From: Pseudomonadota bacterium | Lineage (GTDB): Bacteria; Pseudomonadota; Alphaproteobacteria; Rhizobiales; Xanthobacteraceae | Direction of reading: 5' to 3' | Assembly: GCA_023433965.1 (NCBI GenBank) | Contig: JAEYTQ010000803.1 | Location: 1-5,231, forward strand | Length of the DNA: 5,231 nucleotides | In this document: positions 1-5,231 of the stretch, piece by piece | Position numbering within the stretch: the first letter of the stretch is position 1 | Layout: every line of letters starts with the position of its first letter | Translations under genes and position numbers: made by a program | Notes under the pieces: generated by a model | The model's database searches: none | The model's input: only the letters and a program-made list of their open reading frames with translations | Told to the model about the DNA's origin: nothing

Positions 1-1249
1 CGCCGTATTTGCGCCCCTCCTTGGCGATGCGCGACACCGCCTTGCGGGTCGGGCCGAAGCCGATGTTGCGGTCGGCGGAAGCATAGCGATGCGCTTCCTC
101 GCAGACGAACAGCAGCGGCGAGACGCCGTCGCTCCACAGGCCGAAATCGAATGCCATGCGGCATAGCACCGAGACCACGGAATCGATCACCTCGGCCGGG
201 AAGCCGGCGAGCTGCATCACCGTCATCGGCTTGCCGTTCGCGGGCAGGCGGAACAGATGGCTGATCACCTCGGCCATGGTGTCGCCGCCGACATTGGCGT
301 TGTCGAACATGAAGGCGTAGCGCGGGTCGTTGCGCACGGCTTCTATGCGCGAGATCAGCTTGTGGTAGATGATGCGCGAGGAGCGGTTCTCAAGCTTGCC
401 CATGCGTTCGTCGATCAGCGACAGCAGGTCGACGAGGCGATAGGGAACCGGCGTGTCGACGGTGTAGCCGATCTGCTTGGGATCGATGCGCTTCAGGCCG
501 ATGCGATCGGCGTTCTGGTTCTGGGTGTAGACACCCTTGGCGAGCGGGATCACCTCGGCGAGGATGTCGAGCTCATCCGGCACGCCCGCGCGGCCGCCGA
601 AAAGCACGTCGACGATTTCCTCGAAGTTGAACAGCCAGAACGGCAGCTTCAGGTTTCGCGGGTTGAGCACCAGCGCGCGGTCGCCGAAGCAGCGGCCATA
701 TTCGTTGTGGACGTCGAGCAGGAAGATGCGCAAGTTCGGCCGCGCCTTCAGGATCTCGTTGAGCAGCAGCGAGACGCCGGTCGACTTGCCGACGCCGGTC
801 GATCCCAGCACCGCAAAGTGCTTGGACAGCATTTCCTCGACATCGACATAGGCGACGACGGAGCGATCCTGCTGGAGGAAGCCGACATTGATCTGGTCCG
901 ACCCGGTCGGGGCGTAGATCGTGCGCAATTCCTGGCTGGTGATCAGGTCGACGGCGTCGCCGATGGTCGGATAATTGGTGACGCCGCGCTGGAATTTGGC
1001 CTTGTCCGCGGCGTTGAGGATCTCGCCGAGCAGGTCCACCGAGGCGATGGCGATGTAGTTGTCGGAGCTCGACAGATTCTCGCACGACACCTCGGTGATC
1101 ATCGCGACGATGACCGAGCTGGCGCAACGAATGCTGACGAAGCGGCCGACGGTCGCCCGAACCTCCGAAATCGGCATCCGGCTTTCAGCCAGAAGCCCGA
1201 CCCGGGCCAGCGACCCGCGAACCGAAATCACGCGTCCAAAGGATGTCAC
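1..1249 (-). CDS. HerA-like ATP-binding protein (DUF87 family DNA translocase), partial, C-terminus missing
   Basis: I translated the minus strand by hand; the frame is open from an in-frame TAG at 1289-1291 to the left edge, giving 416 residues from a GTG at 1247-1249. Residues 1-50 (TSFGRVISVRGSLARVG) look like the N-terminal HAS-barrel of HerA proteins. A Walker A motif GSTGVGKST lies at residues 149-157, the HerA-like LLDVHNEY motif at 177-184, and a Walker B strand with acidic pair, LLFVCEEAHRY, at 379-389. HerA/FtsK-type ATPases form hexamers that pump DNA and often work with a nuclease in end resection; that role is family knowledge. The start is uncertain: TTG at 1271-1273 has a GGGAG 8 nt upstream and would add MLLPGSLI, whereas the GTG has only a weak AGG. 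The sensor and arginine-finger region lies beyond the window. No NurA-like or Sir2-like partner is visible on the upstream side. The family call is firm; the cellular role is not. Confidence 0.88.
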   Translation of the reverse strand, partial: MTSFGRVISVRGSLARVGLLAESRMPISEVRATVGRFVSIRCASSVIVAMITEVSCENLSSSDNYIAIASVDLLGEILNAADKAKFQRGVTNYPTIGDAVDLITSQELRTIYAPTGSDQINVGFLQQDRSVVAYVDVEEMLSKHFAVLGSTGVGKSTGVSLLLNEILKARPNLRIFLLDVHNEYGRCFGDRALVLNPRNLKLPFWLFNFEEIVDVLFGGRAGVPDELDILAEVIPLAKGVYTQNQNADRIGLKRIDPKQIGYTVDTPVPYRLVDLLSLIDERMGKLENRSSRIIYHKLISRIEAVRNDPRYAFMFDNANVGGDTMAEVISHLFRLPANGKPMTVMQLAGFPAEVIDSVVSVLCRMAFDFGLWSDGVSPLLFVCEEAHRYASADRNIGFGPTRKAVSRIAKEGRKYG

Positions 1250-1273
1250 GATCAGTGAACCTGGCAAGAGCAA

Positions 1274-1540
1274 GCGATTTGCTCCCGACTATGCGCGGCC
1301 CTCGCTGCACAAACGGTTAAGCGGCAGGCGCCACCGCTTCGTTAAATCCATGACAATTCGGCCAGCGGCTTTGTTCCGATGGTATCGTTTTGGGCAGGAA
1401 TTGCGGGAAAATGCTGCAGTTCCCACCGATGGGGGCATGGAGCCATCAAAGAAAATTTTACCATGCGGACAGCCATGGCTTTGGCAGGGCGTTGAGTGTC
1501 CGAGCAAGCCTCGTTCACCCGAGGGAGGATGTTTGATTTG
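1274..1540. other. Divergent intergenic region, no recognisable gene
   Basis: This is the left and middle part of the gap between the ATPase (minus strand) and the dioxygenase (plus strand). An open frame crosses it on the minus strand, in the ATPase frame and closed by the TAG at 1289-1291, but its product has no recognisable motif and an atypical composition (rich in Ser, His, Cys and Arg). The stretch is less GC-rich than the genes, for example around 1448-1460. It should contain the ATPase promoter, but no convincing -35/-10 pair reading leftward was found. An AAGCGG/CCGCTT inverted repeat (1319-1324 and 1334-1339) with a 9-nt loop and a 10-bp palindrome AGCCATGGCT (1471-1480) are present; both are short enough to be chance. 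Confidence 0.5.
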
Positions 1541-1567
1541 TTGACGAGACCTAATCATTTGTACATT
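1541..1567 (+). promoter_or_regulatory. Candidate sigma-70-type promoter of the dioxygenase gene
   Basis: TTGACG at 1541-1546 matches five of six bases of the -35 consensus. The best -10 candidate is TACATT at 1562-1567 (four of six), but the spacing of 15 bp is short; better-spaced hexamers such as ACATTA or CATTAG match poorly. The site faces the dioxygenase and would give a leader of roughly 105 nt. The -10 area lies inside the palindrome at 1556-1577, which is where a repressor would block it. The -35 element is the stronger part of this call. Confidence 0.38.
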
Positions 1568-1577
1568 AGTACAAATG
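1556..1577. promoter_or_regulatory. Perfect 9+9 bp inverted repeat, probable repressor operator
   Basis: CATTTGTAC (1556-1564) and GTACAAATG (1569-1577) are exact reverse complements separated by ATTA. The 22-bp length, AT-rich arms and compact centre are typical of dimeric TetR, GntR or MarR family operators rather than of an RNA hairpin. It overlaps the presumed -10 region of the dioxygenase promoter and lies about 105 bp before the start codon, so repression relieved by an aromatic effector is the natural reading. A second, overlapping repeat, CTAAT (1551-1555) with ATTAG (1565-1569), shares its left flank and centre. No regulator gene is in the window and the family cannot be told from the site alone. 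Confidence 0.6.
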
Positions 1578-1672
1578 GGCGCGGCCCTCAGCGCCGCCTT
1601 TGAATGTGTGAGCGCGTTGCAGTTCTGCGTCCGATTGCGCGGTCCGGTCCGGCGGATCGCTCGCTAGGCTCT

Positions 1673-1677
1673 GGAGG
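1673..1677 (+). promoter_or_regulatory. Shine-Dalgarno site of the dioxygenase gene
   Basis: GGAGG sits 5 nt before the ATG at 1683. Together with an in-frame TAG at 1665-1667 it fixes that ATG as the start: no earlier ATG, GTG or TTG in frame is available after the stop. Confidence 0.8.
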
Positions 1678-1682
1678 ACCAC

Positions 1683-2648
1683 ATGCAGCCCGAACCGATC
1701 CTCGATCTCGCTCATCTCGGCCATATGGAGCTGCTGACCCCGAAGCCCGACGAGAGCCTGAAATTCTTCGTCGACGTCATGGGCATGACCGTCAGCGGTC
1801 GGAAGGGCGAGTCGGTCTATTTGCGCGGCTGGGACGATTACGAGCGCTATTCGCTCAAGCTGACGGCCTCGAACACCTCGGGCATGGGCCACATGGCGTT
1901 GCGCGCGCGCAGCCAGCAGGCGCTGGAGCGCCGCGTCGCCGCACTGAAGGGATCCGGCTTCGACATCGGCTGGATCGACGGCGACATGGGGCAGGGGCCG
2001 ACCTTCCGCTGCCGCGACCCCGATGGCCACATCGTCGAGCTCTATCACGAGACGGAATGGTATCAAGCCCCGCCCGAGCTTAGACCTGCGCTGAAGAACC
2101 AGGCGCAGCGCTTTCCGGCCCGCGGCGTCAACGTCCGCCGGCTCGACCACCTCAACTGCCTCGCCGTGGACATCAAGGCCAACCGCGAGTTCTTCGAAAC
2201 TTACCTCGGCTGCCGGCTCACCGAGCAGATCGTGCTCAACGACGGCCGCGAGGCGGCGATGTGGCTGACCATGTCGAACAAGAGCTACGACTTCGCCTAT
2301 TCGCTCGACCATTCAGGCGTGCCCGGTCGCTTCCATCACGTCACCTATGCGCTCGACAGCCGCGAGGAAATTCTTCGCGCGGCCGACATCTTCCTTGAGA
2401 ACGGCGTGCATATCGAGACCGGCCCGCACAAGCACGCGATCCAGCAGACCTTCTTCCTCTACGTCTACGAGCCCGGCGGCAACCGCGTCGAGGTCGCCAA
2501 TGCCGGCGCGCGGCTCATCCTCGCGCCCGACTGGAAGCCGATCGTGTGGACGGAAGAGGAGCGCAAGAAAGGCCAGGCTTGGGGATTGAAGACGATCGAG
2601 TCCTTCCACACCCACGGCACGCCGCCGGTGGAGGCGAAGCATGGGTAA
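1683..2648 (+). CDS. Extradiol ring-cleavage dioxygenase, catechol 2,3-dioxygenase type (two VOC domains)
   Basis: A complete 321-residue protein, the usual length for two-domain type I extradiol dioxygenases (XylE is 307). These Fe(II) enzymes open catechols next to the hydroxyls to give 2-hydroxymuconic semialdehydes; they are cytoplasmic. The N-terminal VOC domain covers about residues 10-125 (LGHMELLTP; CRDPDGHIVELY) and the catalytic one about 150-275. By hand alignment to XylE the metal ligands are H156 (RLDHLNCL), H219 (RFHHVTYAL) and E270 (GNRVEV). Second-sphere H251 and Y260 (FFLYVYEPGGN) match XylE His246 and Tyr255, but the position of catalytic His199 holds Tyr202 (KSYDFAY). The start is fixed by GGAGG and an upstream in-frame stop. 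It has its own probable promoter and operator and is monocistronic here, with no ferredoxin, semialdehyde dehydrogenase or hydrolase beside it. The family is clear; the real substrate (catechol, a substituted catechol or another diol) is not. Confidence 0.9.
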   Translation: MQPEPILDLAHLGHMELLTPKPDESLKFFVDVMGMTVSGRKGESVYLRGWDDYERYSLKLTASNTSGMGHMALRARSQQALERRVAALKGSGFDIGWIDGDMGQGPTFRCRDPDGHIVELYHETEWYQAPPELRPALKNQAQRFPARGVNVRRLDHLNCLAVDIKANREFFETYLGCRLTEQIVLNDGREAAMWLTMSNKSYDFAYSLDHSGVPGRFHHVTYALDSREEILRAADIFLENGVHIETGPHKHAIQQTFFLYVYEPGGNRVEVANAGARLILAPDWKPIVWTEEERKKGQAWGLKTIESFHTHGTPPVEAKHG

Positions 2649-2662
2649 CGTATTCACGCAGT

Positions 2663-2705
2663 GTCATTCCGGGGCTCCCTCGCTATGCTCGGGCCCCGGA
2701 ATGAC
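2663..2705. repeat. Palindromic intergenic element (REP-like), possible bidirectional terminator
   Basis: GTCATTCCGGGGCTC (2663-2677) pairs with GGGCCCCGGAATGAC (2691-2705): a 15-bp stem with one G-T wobble and a 13-nt loop. It starts 14 nt after the dioxygenase stop and ends 2 nt from the stop of the convergent molybdo-cytochrome gene, so it fills the spacer between the two 3' ends. The strong GC stem could stop transcription from both sides, but neither exit has a T-tract, so a classic intrinsic terminator is not shown. The CATTCCGGGGC core is the type of dispersed palindrome I know from Bradyrhizobium intergenic regions; that is from memory, and only one copy is in this window. Confidence 0.75.
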
Positions 2706-2707
2706 GT

Positions 2708-5231
2708 TTAGCGGGTTGAACTCCGCACCCGCGCGATCGTCTCGCGCAAGCCGGTCCAGGCCGGCTTGTCCGGCGCGAACTGCCTGCGCAGGAAGTTCAC
2801 GAGCTCCTCGATCTGCGCATCGCTCATGCTGTTCCTGAACGCGGGCATGTAGCCGAGGTCGCTGGAGACCGGATCGGTGATGCCGTGCAGGATCACCTGC
2901 ACGAGATTGTCCGCCTTCGCGCTGTGGATGTTGCTGTTGAGCGCGAGCGAAGGCCTTGTGCCGAACAGCGGCAGGCCGCCGACCTCGTGGCAGACGGCGC
3001 AGGCGCCCTGATAGAGCCGCCCGCCGGGCGAGGAGGCGGTGGTGACTTGAGTGGCGCTTTCCAGATTTGCGGCGAGCGCAGGCGCATCGGCTGTTTTGTC
3101 GTTGAATGAGTTGAGATAGACCGCCATCGCACGGATGTCCTGGTCTGGGAGCGCCTTGAGATCCCTCACCACAGGTGCCATCGGTCCGGCGGCCACGCCG
3201 TGATGGCGCGAATGGCCGGTGCGCAAATAGGCGTAGAGCTCGTCCTCGTTCCACGGGACCGGCGCGTGCGAGATCGAGGTCAGCGCCGGCGCTTCCCACC
3301 CCTCGGCGAAGCCGCCGGCGAGGTAGGCATTGCGCTGCTCGGCGCCGAGCGCGTTGCGCGGCGAATGGCAGCCGCTGCAATGGCCGAGACCTTCGACCAG
3401 ATAGGCGCCGCGATTCCATTGCTCGGATTTGGCGGGATCGGGCTTGAATTCTTTGTTCTGGTGGAACAGCGCATTCCACCCGGCGAGCAGCGGGCGCAGG
3501 TTGAACGGGAAGGCGAGCGCATTCGCCGGCGCCGTCGCGCGCACCGCGGGCTGTGCCATCAGGTAGGCATAGAGCGCCTGCATGTCGGCATCGCTGGTTT
3601 TCGCGAAATGCGTGTAGGGGAAGGCGGGATAAAGCTGGCGGCCGTCGCGATGCAGTCCGTCGCGCATCGCGCGCTCGAAGGCGGGATAGGACCAGGCACC
3701 GATCCCGGTCTCGACGTCGGGCGTAATGTTGGTCGAATGGATCGTGCCGAATGGCGTCTCCAATGCGCGACCGCCGGCGTTGAGCGTGCCGCCAATGCTG
3801 GTATGGCACTCCGCACAATTGCCGAGCGCTGCGAGCTGCTCGCCGCGCGCAATCGTCGCCGCGGAATAGACCGACGCGTCGGGCCGTGCGATCGGCGCAA
3901 TCGCACGGGCAGGAAGAAGCGCGGCGCCGATGCCGATCGCGGCGGTGCAGACGGCCGCGATCGCTGAGAAGATGCCGGCGCGCTTCGCGAATGGATTCGC
4001 CCAGACGCGTGACGGCGGCGAGGCGGCGGGCGCGGGCAGGACCTGCGGCGTCGCCGCCGCATCACCGTGCAACCCTTTCAGGATGCGCTCGGGCGTGAAC
4101 GGCGGCTCGCGAAAGCGCACGCCGGTGGCGTCGAAGATCGCGTTGGCAATCGCCGCCGCGCTCGGGACTGAAGCAGACTCGCCGACGCCGAGCGGCGGCT
4201 GGTCCTGGCGCGGCAGCATCAGAACGTCGATCTTGGGCACGTCGGGGAAGGGGATGATCGGATAGGCGCCCCATTCGCGCGCAGCGACGGCACCGCGCTC
4301 GAACGAGACTTCCTCCATCAGCGCGCGGCTGGTGGACTGGATGACGTTGCCGTGGATCTGGTGGCGAACGCCGTCCGAGTTGATCATCAGGCCGGAATCC
4401 TGCCCGGCGACGACGCGGGTGACGCTGACGTCGCCGGTGGTCTTGTTCACCGCGACGTCGGTGACCCAGGCCGACCACGCCGCGCCATAGCCGGGAAACT
4501 TGCTGTGGACATAGAGTGCATAGGCAAAGCCGCGGCCGTGAACGACCTCACCCTCCTTCTCCTGGCGAACCGGTCGCGGCTTCCAGCCGGCGCGCTCGGC
4601 CACCGCGTTGACGAGATCGACGGCGCGCGGGTCTTTCAGGTAGCGCAGGCGATATTCGATGGGGTCGACGCCGGCCTCGGTGGCGGCCTCGTCGATATAG
4701 GACTCATGCGCGAACGTGTTCGGCAGCGCCGAGACGCCGCGGAACCAGGAGGCGCGCACGATCGGCGCCATGTCATGGGCGACGACGCGCATGTTGTCGT
4801 AGTCGTAGGGCGGGATGGCGGTGCGGTCGCCCATCTCGAGCACGGCGGGCTCCGGCGAGATCCGACCCGTCAGGAGCAGCGCCAGCGTTGGCGCGGCGTT
4901 CGAGGGATAGCGGGTGGCGAGGTCGTAGGCGGCGATGCCGCCGTCGGCATCGAGGCCGCCATTGACGTCGATGAGCTGGGCGGTGCCCTTGGGCTCCCAT
5001 GCGTGCTCCTGCTCACGCGTCAGCTGCACGCGCACGGGACGGCCAACGGCGCGCGACAGCAGCAGTGCATCGGCGGTGACATCGTCGGCGCAGTTGCGGC
5101 CGTAGCAGCCGGCGGCCTCCAGCCGGATCACCTCGATCTCGCTCTCGGGACGCTCGATCAGCAGGGCGAGATCGCTGCGCAGCACGTGCGGGTTCTGCGT
5201 GCCGGACCAGACCCGGATGTTGCCGTGCTGG
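2708..5231 (-). CDS. Molybdopterin-binding subunit (IorB/NicB type) fused to a triheme cytochrome c, partial, N-terminus missing
   Basis: The frame is open from the right edge to TAA at 2708-2710, giving 840 residues (numbered from the edge). Residues 1 to about 385 are the C-terminal part of a xanthine-dehydrogenase-family Moco domain: AGCYGRNCADD (40-50), RASWFRGVSALPNTFAHES (159-177) and GVGES (348-352), whose Glu351 matches the catalytic base. A Pro/Ala-rich linker leads to a hydrophobic segment at about 420-439, then three heme motifs: CAECH (472-476), CSGCH (618-622) and CAVCH (744-748). Met684 (GPMAPVV) and Met795 (GYMPAF) are likely distal ligands for hemes 2 and 3. The order matches nicotinate dehydrogenase NicB and resembles the triheme subunit of membrane alcohol and aldehyde dehydrogenases. 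Such enzymes hydroxylate N-heteroaromatics or oxidise aldehydes and pass electrons from Moco through a separate [2Fe-2S] subunit to hemes and the respiratory chain. That subunit would be expected upstream, off the right edge. The substrate cannot be assigned. Confidence 0.92.
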   Translation of the reverse strand, partial: QHGNIRVWSGTQNPHVLRSDLALLIERPESEIEVIRLEAAGCYGRNCADDVTADALLLSRAVGRPVRVQLTREQEHAWEPKGTAQLIDVNGGLDADGGIAAYDLATRYPSNAAPTLALLLTGRISPEPAVLEMGDRTAIPPYDYDNMRVVAHDMAPIVRASWFRGVSALPNTFAHESYIDEAATEAGVDPIEYRLRYLKDPRAVDLVNAVAERAGWKPRPVRQEKEGEVVHGRGFAYALYVHSKFPGYGAAWSAWVTDVAVNKTTGDVSVTRVVAGQDSGLMINSDGVRHQIHGNVIQSTSRALMEEVSFERGAVAAREWGAYPIIPFPDVPKIDVLMLPRQDQPPLGVGESASVPSAAAIANAIFDATGVRFREPPFTPERILKGLHGDAAATPQVLPAPAASPPSRVWANPFAKRAGIFSAIAAVCTAAIGIGAALLPARAIAPIARPDASVYSAATIARGEQLAALGNCAECHTSIGGTLNAGGRALETPFGTIHSTNITPDVETGIGAWSYPAFERAMRDGLHRDGRQLYPAFPYTHFAKTSDADMQALYAYLMAQPAVRATAPANALAFPFNLRPLLAGWNALFHQNKEFKPDPAKSEQWNRGAYLVEGLGHCSGCHSPRNALGAEQRNAYLAGGFAEGWEAPALTSISHAPVPWNEDELYAYLRTGHSRHHGVAAGPMAPVVRDLKALPDQDIRAMAVYLNSFNDKTADAPALAANLESATQVTTASSPGGRLYQGACAVCHEVGGLPLFGTRPSLALNSNIHSAKADNLVQVILHGITDPVSSDLGYMPAFRNSMSDAQIEELVNFLRRQFAPDKPAWTGLRETIARVRSSTR

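Noticed and set aside
257..1258. A 333-codon open frame on the plus strand, opposite the ATPase gene.
   Set aside because: It is the antisense shadow of the HerA-like gene, whose minus-strand frame carries clear ATPase motifs; its own product is low-complexity and Asp/Val/Ala-rich.
1471..1480. A 10-bp palindrome, AGCCATGGCT.
   Set aside because: It is short and without a promoter or second copy in a sensible position, so it is compatible with chance.
1482..1495. A sigma-54-like stretch, TGGCAGGGCGTTGA.
   Set aside because: The required GG-N10-GC spacing is not met (AG in place of GC), and no enhancer-binding-protein site was seen.
1289..1558. An 89-codon open frame on the minus strand in the divergent gap, in the same frame as the ATPase.
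   Set aside because: It has no recognisable motif, an odd composition and no good ribosome site, and it would start inside the palindromic operator. It is more likely a chance open frame in GC-rich DNA.
1578..1597. A small hairpin in the dioxygenase leader (GGCGC/GCGCC, or alternatively GCGGC/GCCGC).
   Set aside because: The two 5-bp stems exclude each other, both are short, and such pairs are common at this GC content. No riboswitch-like structure was recognised.
1529..1600. A possible 23-codon leader peptide starting at ATG 1529 after GAGGGAGG.
   Set aside because: The purine run touches the ATG with almost no spacer, and the start lies upstream of the proposed promoter -35, so it would not be in the dioxygenase transcript.
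1566..2312. A 248-codon minus-strand open frame opposite the dioxygenase gene.
   Set aside because: It is the shadow of a well-supported dioxygenase frame; the translation resembles no family and is typical of antisense GC-rich code.

Overview
This 5.2 kb, GC-rich window looks like an alphaproteobacterial chromosome, most likely Bradyrhizobium or a close relative. Three things suggest this: strong G/C third-position codon bias, protein sequences of a type familiar from that group, and a CATTCCGGGGC / GCCCCGGAATG palindrome between two genes that matches a dispersed repeat familiar from Bradyrhizobium genomes. The assignment is by eye; no database search was possible.

Layout, left to right. 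(1) Positions 1 to about 1249, minus strand: the N-terminal 416 or so residues of a HerA/DUF87-type DNA-translocase ATPase, running off the left edge. (2) About 1250-1682: a divergent intergenic region of roughly 430 bp. Its left and middle parts hold nothing I can name. Its right part carries a candidate sigma-70-like promoter (TTGACG, 1541-1546) overlapped on the downstream side by a perfect 9+9 bp inverted repeat (1556-1577), a likely repressor operator, followed by a leader of about 105 nt with a good Shine-Dalgarno site. (3) 1683-2648, plus strand: a complete two-domain (VOC fold) extradiol ring-cleavage dioxygenase of the catechol 2,3-dioxygenase type. (4) 2649-2707: a short convergent spacer filled by a 15-bp-stem palindrome. 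(5) 2708 to the right edge, minus strand: the C-terminal 840 residues of a fusion protein. It joins the C-terminal part of a xanthine-dehydrogenase-family molybdopterin subunit (IorB/NicB type) to a hydrophobic segment and three c-type heme domains.

The dioxygenase stands alone on its strand and appears to have its own regulated promoter. The molybdo-cytochrome fusion is convergent to it and presumably belongs to an operon that begins to the right, where an [2Fe-2S] small subunit would be expected. Both enzymes are typical of aromatic or N-heteroaromatic catabolism: one hydroxylates a ring or oxidises an aldehyde and passes electrons to cytochrome c, the other opens a catechol ring. Nothing in the sequence proves they share a pathway. 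I see no mobile element, CRISPR array, RNA gene or clearly new system. The points most worth following are the palindromic operator, an apparent Tyr replacing the second-sphere catalytic His of the dioxygenase, and the unusual heme-1 ligand environment and membrane topology of the fusion protein.
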